From Dicaeum eximium (taxonomy: Eukaryota > Chordata > Aves > Passeriformes > Dicaeidae), in contig VWZP01003840.1 in NCBI GenBank assembly GCA_013396995.1, forward strand, positions 97,763 to 161,762: 64,000 bases of DNA, read 5' to 3'. Numbering within the stretch: position 1 is the first letter of the stretch; each line of letters begins with the position of its first letter. The translations under genes were made by a program, and so were the position numbers. The notes beneath the pieces were generated by a model. It was not told the origin of the DNA and made no database searches. It saw nothing but the letters and a program-made list of their open reading frames with translations. Of this stretch, positions 26,698-37,286 are shown piece after piece.

Positions 26698-29600
26698 ACA
26701 GCTATTTCATTATGCATTTATGTCATTTCCCATTGAAACATTTATGTCAGTTGAACAGGTATATGAGATATATTCATGGCAACTCTGCTTCTAAGGCAAG
26801 TGATTTTTTGAACACAGTGCCAAAGGATTGAAACTCCTCTAAACTGGCCTACATGACGATTGAGGCAACATGCATTGCATTCTTTCCAGGCTTTGAAGCA
26901 TGTAGGTATTTGTGCAATATTAGATAAATAATCTAATAAAAATATTGCAAAGACTGTTACAAATATACTGCTAATATTTTTCAGTTTTAAAGAATGTTGC
27001 ACATCTCATACATTTGGGCACATAATTCTGAGGAATTCAGACAAGAACTATGACTTTTCTACAGAATTAAAAAAACACCCATAAAACTAAATAATGTTTT
27101 TTGCAATATCAGAGTCAGAAAAAATGTATAGAAAGAAATCCCCTTGAGACTAGGATAATGTAGGTAACTGAATAGCTTTAAAAATGTAAATAAGAACTTC
27201 TAGACACTTCCACTATTCACAAAATCATTATGTAATTTGTGGTTGCCAAGTTTATGCCTCTAGGTATGCTCAAAGTCAGTTAATTTTGACATCTGGCTCC
27301 TTTTTTCAGCTCCTTTGGGATTCACAGAATAGGCATTGCCCTGACTTCTTCACCTGTGGAACCAGATGTTAGAAGGATGCTAACAGTGCTCTTTGAAAAA
27401 GCCACTGAAAACACATGAAGGAGCAGTTTCAAGTTTTATCAACTCTCTCGCATAAAACCTCTTCCAACTTGACAGAAGTATTTCTACCGGTTTGTCAGTG
27501 ATTTGATTCTCATGATATTTCTCCACTTGAACACTGTTTTTCTGCTGGAAAAGAAGGACCTAGCTGGTGTAACAGGAAATTTTGGAACAGGGGAATCACA
27601 GACTTCTGCTTTATCCTGTAGGTCAATGTCTTGAAAACTGGAATATATTTGGGAAGCCTCCATTTCAGTCTGGCATAGAGGACATGAGGCCCTAGAACCA
27701 AGTAGAGCTCCTGAATTAAGTTAATTCTGAGGATATTTCTACCAGTTTTGCTGGAGCTCTTCTGTTTAAGTTGGTCAGAAAATCAGTGAAGCATTCAACA
27801 CTTTCTGAAAAACTCCCTGTAGATTTGTGATTGAATCATGAGGAGGAGTAGAAACGTGCAGGTCAAAAGTCCCTGAGGCAGATGAAGGATTTGAGTCTAG
27901 GATATGTAAATGTTCTCCCAGATTCTTATTATCAGGCTGTGGAATAGAGAGGCTTAGCAGCTCATCTTTTTTTTTTTTTTTTTTTTTTTTCCTGTTTATG
28001 TGTAAAAGTAGTTACCCTAATGTTTCTCTAATGCTTTTAAGAGCTTTCTACCTTAGCATGCTTTTCACTACAGAAGCCATTGAAAGGAGTGTTTTCCCAA
28101 TAGGAGGAGGTGATTTTTACTGTTGCTGTGATATGTGCAACTTAGGATCACCATCTGCACTCCATTTCTACCTCACGTAAATTACTGGTTGTTTAATTTA
28201 GCTTTTCTCTCGTGTCATTTATTTTCACATACAGAGGTAGCAGCTTTACCAGTAGATAATAGGAAGTTATTAACTTGTTTCACCTTACATTCCCACAACC
28301 ACATGCTGCTATTTCTTATAATAACCTTGGCTTCAGTAATGTGGCCCTTTGTGGGATCGTGCCAGTGTGCTGTGTAATTACAGTGTGACTACTGAATGAA
28401 TGTAGGCTGTCATTCCATTACCCTGCTCATCTAATGTGGTGATAGAGGTGTTGTTTGTATGATGCCTTCCCACTTGCCTCATCCGATAAAATTCTGTTTG
28501 AAATGAGCTGGTTCCTTTTTCTGCAGCGCTGATGGATTCTGCTCCCCAGTTCAGCCAGTGAAGGAGTAAGGAAATGGCTGTGAAACTGCCAAAACTGAAT
28601 TGGTAAAATTGATGGAAATAATAATGATTTCCATGTTTTGAAGGAGAATTGCCAGCAGCAGACTCAACAAAATTTAAACCGTTTCTGGGATTTTTTTCAG
28701 TGGTTTTAATGAGGAAGCTTAAAATATTATTTCTTCTGAAATTTTTTAACCTGAAACAATTACAAATAATACTTATCAACACTGAAAAAGAAATAAATAT
28801 GTTTATTTTCTTTATAGTTATGTATTACTTGCTGTATTCTGATCATTACAGTTTTTCTTTGTAAGCTCCTAAGTAAAATAAATAGAGCATAAATAATTTA
28901 AAAATGTAAGGGGGAGAGAGGCTGAGACTCTAAAACTAGGAAATATATTCACTGTGAGCATTTAAATTCTTTTTGTTATCATTTAGTGCTGAGTTTGGCT
29001 CCTTTCGAGAATATTCCTGTAATTGGCACATTATGGGACTCTCTGCAAGGAGATGGCATAAATGCAATTTGCCATCTGTGGGCAAATTTTTTTTGTGGCA
29101 GCATACCTGTATCAAGAATGATTGTTTATCATCATGCTGTGTTTTGAAGTTAAATGTCCAAATTTTTTAGTACTGCAGACCAGCCTCTTCAAATGAAAAT
29201 TAATGGAGTTTAGCTAATTAAGCCATGTGAGGTCTGCCCTGTTTTTCAAGATGTCCCCTATTGTTTATAGAATGACACATTGGTAATTGCTAAGAAGGAT
29301 TGTTAAAAATAAATTAATTTCTGGAAGGTGAGAAGCCGAAAATGTAAGCTCTAGTACCATTGACAGATGGAGACCTCTGAGTAGATATTAACTTTCTGAT
29401 AATTGCAGTGGATCACAAGTAATACATGCCCCCACTCTGGTCTCCAGTATTTGACTGTAGTGGTTACAGGTTCTTTGCTATGTCTTAGAAAAGGTCATCA
29501 TGTGGCTTTCCTCCTGCTGCACAGAGACACACATTTCATACCATGAAAAAACTCCTTGATCTGCCCTCTCCTATGTTGTTTTTCAATAAAATGAGGACTG

Positions 29601-31514
29601 TTTCTGTTGGAGATGAAGGGGATAATTTGTGGATCATTGTAATAGATTAATTGGTTTATGAACCAGAAGTTCTTTAGAGGATGCCACAAATATTTATGAC
29701 ATCCTTGAGTTTTGCACCAGATCTGTAAATTAGCTGAAAGATGTGTAAAAATTCATGCAGTCAGACAGCTCCCTCCTGGCTAAGCACATAAAGTGGCTGA
29801 GGAGCATAAATTATTCCTGCTGAGGTCAATCATAATTTATGCTATTTTGCTTCTGCATCTGCTCTTCTGAGAAAGAAGACTATAAAGAACATCTGTATTT
29901 GAAGAAAGGTTTCCCTCTTTGCATCAGATTTCATTCACTTCGGGAAATCTTTTGGTATAAATGATAATCTGAAGAGCTGCAATTTGAATTGGCAGGTCAC
30001 AAGGGAAGAGAGCTTCAGACTGTATTTATGAAAAAGCTGAAAACATCATCACAGCCTGGACAGTTAAACCTCAGAGATCTGTAGAGATGTTGTCATTGAG
30101 AATGCATTCAGTGATGTGCATAGAAAGCAGAATAGTCCTTTAAAAATTATGTCAGACTAACTTCAATTTCTGTTCTATAGCATATTGTGAAATCTGGATT
30201 TCATGTCATTGAAGTTGTATTTTGGTGGAAAGAGTTGGTTCTGTCATTGTGGTGACAGTGACCACATGTAAAACTTGGCTGTCTCTTTAGTGTTCACATT
30301 TTACATGTTCTTAGCTCCTTAAGGGAACTTTCTGTTATATACCTGAAGTATATTTCCTAGAGAAATAGGAAGTAGTTTTAGTACAGTAGGAAGTACCTGA
30401 AATAGTCTTAGTACATATGTTGATGATACCTTCCACAGGTTAAAGGCTTTGATGGGGGTAATAATATCAGTAGCTTGTCACCTGTAATTCTTTGGTTAAC
30501 TGTCCTTTCTTTATTTGGGTGTGTAATGCTTTGGTTTTTAGATGTCTAAAATGAATAAAACTAGCAGATAAGAGCTGTAGTAATGCAGCTAGAAGTCACC
30601 AAAGGAAAATAAGAGAGTCAGACTATTCCTACTGTACAGTATTTCCTGTCTTTGTCTTCTGCATCTTTATGACAATGTTACCTGAAATTCCACGCGTTGC
30701 AGGCTACATATAATAACAGCTCAAATTGTAGATGAATTTAAGCGTTTTTCTTAATTTCTTAATCTCTCTGCTATATCTCATGAAATAAAGGTTGACTCTG
30801 CAGCCATTATGAGGAAAAGAATCCAATTTTTCTTTATGTCACTTCCAAATAAAAGATATGTCTCTGAAGAAAGCGGTCGATTTAGGCAAGTATGAACAGG
30901 TTATTTACTAGACCTAGTGGTTGTCTTATCTCCAGTCCTTTTCTTTTTTTCCCCTTGGGAAAAAAGAAAAAAAGAACATGAAGAAACAATCAGCTTAGAT
31001 TGTTGAAGTCAACCCTTTTTGAGATGTAGTAATACTGTTAGTGTATATTAGAAATGAGCCTCTCAAGTTTGAATTCAACATGAATTATTTTTGTGTTATA
31101 TTGCCATTTTACTATCTAGCTCTAAAAGCTTATTTAATTTCATTCTAAGAAGGAAAAAACTAGACTTGAGCTTTTTTTTCTCCCCTCACATTCAGCTCAT
31201 TCTTTTCCAGTCTAGTTAGCTATCATAGGCAGCATACACTATATTTCATTTTCAAAACTATATTTGAACATGCTTCCTCTAGATTAGCAGAATTGTTGGG
31301 AAGGAAAGTGAATAAAAACAACTCTTGTGGTATTCATTTTGCAGGGCAGATGTGCTGTCTCAGGGTAAGGAAAACTAGCAGTAGAGACCACATACTGTTG
31401 GAAAGGCACCAGGATGCTGGTAATTTAATTTGTAATGGATGGCAATGAGTGGGTCAGTCTATATTTTTAATTTTATATTTATGAATTGTTTTGTATTAAT
31501 ACCTATTAGAGTCT
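26698..31514 (+). other. Intronic sequence, no gene recognised
   Basis: AT-rich intron with a 24-T run at 27967-27990. Short inverted repeats occur at 29804-29813/29833-29842 (GCATAAATTA arms) and 30264-30273/30299-30308 (ACATGTAAAA arms). Nothing coding or repeat-derived is recognised beyond these. Confidence 0.5.
27967..27990. repeat. Poly(T) tract, 24 nt
   Basis: An uninterrupted T run. On the - strand it would be a poly(A), but no polyadenylation signal, target duplication or gene-like sequence lies next to it, so I do not read it as a retropseudogene tail. Confidence 0.85.
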
Positions 31515-31906
31515 CCCTGCAGACAGGCTGAGTGAGGTGGGAGAAAAGAAGGCTCCAGGGAGATCTTAGAGCAGCCTCTCAGTACCTGACAGGGGCTCAC
31601 AAGACAGCCAGAGAGGGATTTCACGTGGGCGTGTAGGGATTCAAGGGGGAATTGCTTTAACTGGCACAGGGTAAGTCTGGGTTAGATATCAGGAAGAAAT
31701 TCTTTACTCTGGGGGTGGTGAGGCACTAGAACAAGTTGCCCAGAGCAGCTGTGAATGCTCCATTTCTGGAAATATTCAAGGCCAGGTTGGATGGGGCTCT
31801 GAGCAGCCTGGTCGAGTGGAAGGTGTCCCTGCCCATGGCTGAGGTTTGGAACTAAATGATCTTTAAGGCTCCCTTCCAACCCAAACCATTCTCTGATATT
31901 CTGTGA
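31515..31906 (+). mobile_element. CR1 LINE 3' fragment, sense
   Basis: Contains the CR1 3' sequence in order: 'ATATCAGGAAGAAATTCTTT', 'GGTGGTGAGGCACTAGAACA', 'TTGCCCAGAGCAGCTGTG', 'CAAGGCCAGGTTGGATGGGG', 'GGTGTCCCTGCCCATGGC', and the end 'CCCTTCCAACCCAAACCATT' followed by CTCTGATATTCTGTGA. The copy is 5'-truncated and about 390 bp long. It is the best preserved CR1 3' end in the window. Confidence 0.95.
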
Positions 31907-34047
31907 CAATGCTTAGAATGAGACACTGTGCCTAGTGCTTAATCTCCTTTTATGAAAAGTTAGGCAGCCTGACATCAGCACTGGTAAGTGCTAAACAACT
32001 CCAAGAAATTCTGAACTCCTTAAGCTGCAGAAACAAGCAACGGTATAATTATCATTTCTGATGCCAGTGCCATCTCTAATGAAGGATGTTTTTGTGCTGA
32101 GATGTAAAAAATTTGCATTTAAAATTCTCCTCTGTTTTATTTTTAAAAGCCAGTTTATGTCTGAAGAAGTGTCATTTACTGCAGAACGCCAAAACAAAAA
32201 CATGCAAATGACACCAGAGTTTACCATTTTCATCATGAATGTTGTTACTGCTTGTAGAATGAAGATTTTGCTCCTATTTGCACTCTTTGTTATGGATATT
32301 TGTCATATTCAGCGTGTTTGATCCTGGTTTTCTTCCAAATTTCATTTTATTTTTCCATAAATAAGAAACAATGATAATGAAGCAAAGTACCTTTTCTACC
32401 CTGTGCTCTAATTGATTATAGCATATGATAGCATCCTTTACAATATATTACAGGAATTGCTTAAAATCATGTATACTGTATTTCACTGTTCCAAGGAACA
32501 AAAATTGTGTGTGCTACTAGCTTTAAGCTCTTTTTTTATATTTAGGGATAAAAAAGTAAAAAGTAGAAGTATCCATTTAAATATTGCTGCCTGGAATAAG
32601 TTTTGCATTTTTGTTTCTACTTAGAGAAGAGAATTTAATTCAGAAACGTGAATTGTCACTTGTTTTTTATTACACTGCCTTAATTATAAGTTTTGATTCT
32701 TTTCTTGAGGATTTCAGCTCTTAGTATTCAGTCTCTATCTGCATCATATTGCTGTATTTCCTGTTTTGAAGCTCAACCAAAGTGGAATTCCAAGGACAAA
32801 TGTATCTAATTATGTTTTACTGACAAGATTACTTACCCACCAAATATCAAAACCATGTAGATTTTACTTTGCAATTGCCTTTTTCTGTTAAAATACTCTA
32901 GTACTTGCAGAAATTAAACAAAAGGCAACAGAAAAATTTGAGGGGTTTTGGAAGATTGTTTCAGGGTAACTGTGGCATGTGACAACTTCTGTTATTTTTA
33001 AACATTTTCAGTCATGTAGACCTACATTTTCACAATAGGAAAAAAACCCCCAGTCTGTCTTTTTAATGATTCATAGTCGATGTTTTAAATTTTTTTTTTT
33101 TTTTAACTAGGGGATGCCAAAATCCATATGGTGCTTTCCAGGCTGTTCATGCTTCAAACTTGGAAAGTGAAATGTGTTCTCTTTTAATTCACCCCAGGAC
33201 AGATGGAGCAGAGTGATTCCAGCTTTGCAAAGCCATCATTTTTTATCATTTCTTTGAATGGTTGTTTCTTAGGTACTTTCCTAGAGCAATAATTTTACTA
33301 ATAGCAACTGAAAATTACTGTATAATTTTAGCATTACATTTTCTGACCTTCTTAGTTGATCACACAGGAATTGTGGTACGGTGCCTTCTGCGCAGTGGGT
33401 GATTGCATTACTGCCTGTGGTATCGGTCTCTTCCAATAGCGTTCCTCTTAGGATCATTGCTGTCCAAGCCTCACTTACCCCACGGCTTGTCAGCTCCACA
33501 AGGGGCTCAGATGCTGTTGGAAGTGGTAGGGGGCTGAGATATTCCCCAGTAGCTCTGGGGGCTTTCCCAAAGTGCCAGGTTCGAGAGCTGCGCCGTACGT
33601 CCTGTAACTTGGGATCAGGTGAAGCCTCCTCCATCCGTAACGTTGGGCTGGGAGCAGAAAGGCAGGGTTTAGCAGAGGTCTAGCAGAAATCTCTCTTGGC
33701 AGATGAAGGGGGAAGGAGTGTAAGTTGATTTCTGGTGAGTACTTAGCTGCCAGGAGTGGACCTTGGGGCTGTAGGGCACTCCACGGAGCTGATGGTGTCC
33801 TCACCCTTCTCATTGCACAGCAAAAGAAGAAAGCATTGGCTCTCAATATCAAGAGCCAAGTTCCAAAGCACTTGAGCAATATGAGCTCTTCTCTTCCCTT
33901 CTTTGTGCCACAGACATTTCAGACAGCTGTTATTACACTGTTCAGTTTTACTAAACCATCTTTTGGCCCTCATTGTACCTTAGTAATGGCACACAAATGA
34001 AGTGTGAAGGCACGGAGGTGAGCACGGAGATGGGGAAATAAATAGTC
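31907..34047 (+). other. Intronic sequence with a CpG-retaining patch
   Basis: Mostly AT-rich intron. Positions 33362-33646 are unlike the rest: higher GC and about eleven CpG dinucleotides in about 285 bp. Both strands have open frames of roughly 100-130 codons there, but none has a recognisable domain. The origin is unknown: a regulatory element, an unclassified repeat or a lineage-specific transcript are all possible. Confidence 0.4.
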
Positions 34048-34111
34048 TCCATAACCCTTCAAGTGCTCCACTCTTTAACTCCATAACCCTTCAAGTGCTC
34101 CACTCTTTAAC
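34048..34111. repeat. Perfect 32-bp tandem duplication (two copies)
   Basis: The 32-bp unit beginning TCCATAACCCTTCAAGTGCT and ending CTCTTTAAC occupies 34048-34079 and repeats without a mismatch at 34080-34111. Perfect identity implies a recent event or an assembly stutter. Confidence 0.95.
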
Positions 34112-35610
34112 TGCTGCTGCACGTTTTATGGCTGGCCCACATGTGGGCAAGAGAGGAAGTATATCGAAGTTTTTGAGCCCAAGGAAGTTAGCAGTTGTTC
34201 AAAAGCCAGCAAAATACTGATTTTCATGGCTCTCAATAGAGGAGGATGGACATTAAAAGGCAAATTGACACTTTATGCACAGAGATGTTAATATGGCTGT
34301 ATAGCCTTTTACTGTGCCAATAAAATGATACACGGCCCTAAATTTCTAACTGTGAAACATTTGGCTTTATATCATCATTTGCATGAAGATTTTTTTAAAA
34401 CAAAAGTGAACCATGCTTCTGCCATTTAGTTTCATTCACATTGTTTGACTAAGACTATGAAAAAAATCACTCTAAATTAGATGGGCACTAAGATTGCTTT
34501 TTAAAGGGTTTTAGTTGTCACACAGACAGACATGAGCCCAAAAAAGTGTAAGGCAATGCATTTCAATTTTTTTTACTTCCTGATAAGCAGCTGAATAACT
34601 GAAAACTGCTTCTGTAATATTGATTCTCAAGTAACTTTCCAGTGCTATTTTCTCACAAATTGCTGATGCAACTCACTTTATGCTTCTTGCTGTTTAATTT
34701 CTTATCATTGTAGAAAGGCACATTTAAGAAACTAGCAGAGAGATCTGCCAAAAAAAAAAGAAAAAAGCAGTTGCTGCGCTGTGAGATACTTCGCATCAAA
34801 ACTGATGAGTATGAGACCCTTCCTGGGTTAATTGATTTTTCCCTGTGAGATATAGTGTAATGAATTTTCTGCAGCTGAATTCTATTCTCAGTGCTAGTGG
34901 CTAGTCAACCTTTTCTATTTTCTATTAATAGGTTGGGAAGTAGACAGTCAGTGTTTGAACCTACTTTTTCTCCTGTTGATAGAAACAGAAGAAAGCAGCT
35001 CCTCTCTGCCATCACTGGTATTAAAAATAAATAAAATCAATAAATAAGTAGCCTTTTCTAAAACTTTGTAAAATTACATACCCTACCAAGGGTATGATGA
35101 ATGAGTGGCAATTCATACCATGTTTAATTTGCTCTTGGAAACATTCTCCAGCTTCACAAGGGTACACAACTGTTTTACCATGAACGCTTCACAGAAAATA
35201 AATATATGGCTTACATCAAGGCTTGGATAAGCCACTTTACACAGACAAAACTAATTGTCTGCCTGTCTGAAACCCCTGTCTCCTGACTGGCGGCAGATAG
35301 GGAGCAGATTGTGCTGATAATCCGTAATGCGCGGCTTTCCTGCGCACACGTTTTGAGCTGTGCCTCTAAACCAGTGCACAAAACGTAACGTCGTGATAGT
35401 GCAGCCTGCCACGTCAGTAATTATGGAACCTGATGCACTAACTGTGGAACCCAGCACAGCAAGGTGCTAATTGCACTGCAGACCAGTGGGCTGGGAACAT
35501 TAGAGCTGTCATCAGAAAGAAGCATAGCGTTTGGGTCTTAAAGGAGCTGCGGGTTTTCTTTGCCACAGTTTCTGCTCTGCCCTTCTCTGTTTGTTTTGTG
35601 TTTTGTGGGG
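34112..35610 (+). other. Intronic sequence with a second CpG-retaining patch
   Basis: AT-rich intron. Positions 35288-35415 carry about ten CpGs in about 130 bp, including TGCGCGGC, AACGTAACGTCGTGAT and CACGTCAG (the last two CRE-like). No open frame or repeat family is recognised. It is a candidate conserved non-coding or regulatory element. Confidence 0.4.
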
Positions 35611-35769
35611 TGGAGGTGAGGAAACAAAATGAAGGAAGGAATCAAAAGGATATTGATGAAAGTAGACAACGTAGATTTGGTAGAAGTAAGGAGGAAGGAA
35701 CCAAAGGAAAAAGAAATAAAACCACAAAAATGCTTTAAAGCAGAGGTGGTTAATCCAGAACTAAGGAAC
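35611..35769. repeat. Local duplication, copy 1
   Basis: About 159 bp nearly identical to 36667-36820: five substitutions and one 5-bp insertion by eye, so about 97% identity. It is purine-rich (TGAAGGAAGGAATCAAAAGG) with the shared core AGTAGACAACGTAGATTTGG. The flanks are only weakly similar upstream and unrelated downstream. Confidence 0.95.
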
Positions 35770-36666
35770 ATTTCGAGACAGGCGGTGTCTCCTCAGAGTT
35801 GCTTTGGCAAACACTACAGGATATGGCATCATTCCCTCAGCCTCTTACAGTGCTGTGACAACATCCTGCTGGGACTTGTTGTCCCCAGACAACGTGAAGT
35901 TTATGGGACTGATTTATTGCCAAGTTGCAGAATGCATCCAGAAAAATCTATGCAGCTCTCTGGTATTGCTTGAGGTGCTTCCTGCTGAGTGGTAGAGCTC
36001 TGTAGTGCTGAATTCCAAGGCTGGCATCTTGGAAAACAAAGGTTTTGAGAGAAGCCTTTGATAAGGGGAATTTGCTAGAAGGAAAGGTACGGGTTATCTC
36101 TAGGCAATTAGGAGGTAGGAGGAAGGTGTTGGTCACATTTGCAGGCCTTATCAGGCATAGCGGAGGCTTTTCCCCCTACACTGATAATTGCATATGTATA
36201 CTAGGAGGAAAAGGCAGTGTAGTAAATGGCATACAAAGTCATCAAGTTATATTTAAATAATGTAGATTTCTGGTAAATTTTGGAGTAGCAAAGCCGCGTG
36301 CAGAAGCTGAAGCAAGAAAACTAAATTAAAAAGAATGGGATGTAACCAGGGCACATTAAGATGCAGAGCAGGAGGTTTTGATAGACTCTAGAATGGATGC
36401 AGTGATGAAAGAAGAGGGTTCAAGTTCAAATTGAAAGGTATCTGTAGACTTTAAAGGTGAAAGCTTTAGGTATGAGAAGAACAGCAGAAGGTGAAATTAA
36501 AGGTTGCAAAATCACTAAGTGTTACAGATTCAGTCAGGCCTAGGAAAATGTCAGAGACCTGATAGCAAGTCTGTAAGAACAAATTTCTATTGTGGTATGT
36601 TTTTCTTGAAAGAGACTAGATGGCAAAAGATAGGCAGTGTTAAGAGAAAATGCTATGTTTTCTGGG

Positions 36667-36820
36667 TGGAGATGAGGAGACAAAATGAAGGAAGGAATCA
36701 GAAGGATATTGATGAAAGTAGACAACGTAGATTTGGTAGAAGAGGAAGGAACCAAAGGTAAAAGAAATAAAACCACAAAAATGCTTTAAAGCAGAGGTGG
36801 TTAATCCAAAACTAAGGAAC
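36667..36820. repeat. Local duplication, copy 2
   Basis: Direct-orientation partner of 35611-35769, about 1.06 kb downstream. It lacks 5 bp (after TTGGTAGAAG). The pair could be a segmental duplication or two copies of an unrecognised repeat. It is not an obvious LTR pair, because no TG...CA ends or primer site are seen. Confidence 0.95.
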
Positions 36821-37052
36821 TAAGCCTAGAAATGAATTTTAAGCTTGGAAGGATAAGGCTAAGGATTTACCTCTTCCCTCGCACCAGTTAATGTTATTAA
36901 TTTCTTCTTCAGAAGGCTCAAAATGGTAAATAGGATGCAACTGATTTGGTACCTCTCACTGCGCATTGTTCAGCTAAATTCTGCCATGTTCTCTTTCAAG
37001 CCTCTGTCTAATATCTCCTGTGAAAAAACCAAAAAACAGAATTTATTTGACA

Positions 37053-37118
37053 AGGGGGGGGAAAAAAAAAGAAAAGAAAAAAACAAAAACAAACAAACAA
37101 ACAAACAAAAAAAACCCC
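37053..37118. repeat. A-rich low-complexity tract with (AAAC)n
   Basis: GGGGGGG followed by roughly 60 bases of A runs interrupted by G or C, including AAACAAACAAACAAAC. It is a simple repeat next to the duplicated segment and the N, a setting prone to assembly error. Confidence 0.85.
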
Positions 37119-37119
37119 T

Positions 37120-37190
37120 CCATAATTTCAAAGCTGTTGTTATGGTTTGTTTNCGCGCCATAATTTCAAGGCTGTTGTTATGGTTTGTTT
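37120..37190. repeat. 33-bp tandem duplication around an ambiguous base
   Basis: The segment starting CCATAATTTCAAAGCTGTTG at 37120-37152 is repeated at 37158-37190 with one A/G difference. N (37153) plus CGCG lies between the copies. Overlapping contig ends joined at a collapsed gap would give this picture. Confidence 0.85.
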
Positions 37191-37265
37191 ACTAAAAGCA
37201 CACAAACATTCAAACAAAACACAAAACTTCTCTTTGGAAAGTTTTCAGGTGCATTCACCCATATA

Positions 37266-37286
37266 GAAAAAAAAAAAAAAAAAAAA
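37266..37286. repeat. Poly(A) tract
   Basis: A run of about 21 A. No polyadenylation signal or retrocopy body is recognisable upstream. Confidence 0.8.

Noticed and set aside
27967..27990. Possible poly(A) tail of a processed pseudogene on the - strand
   Set aside because: No polyadenylation signal, gene body or target duplication adjoins it.
33490..33879. 129-codon open frame on the - strand overlapping the CpG patch
   Set aside because: No recognisable domain. High GC lengthens chance frames. Kept only as part of the CpG-patch observation.
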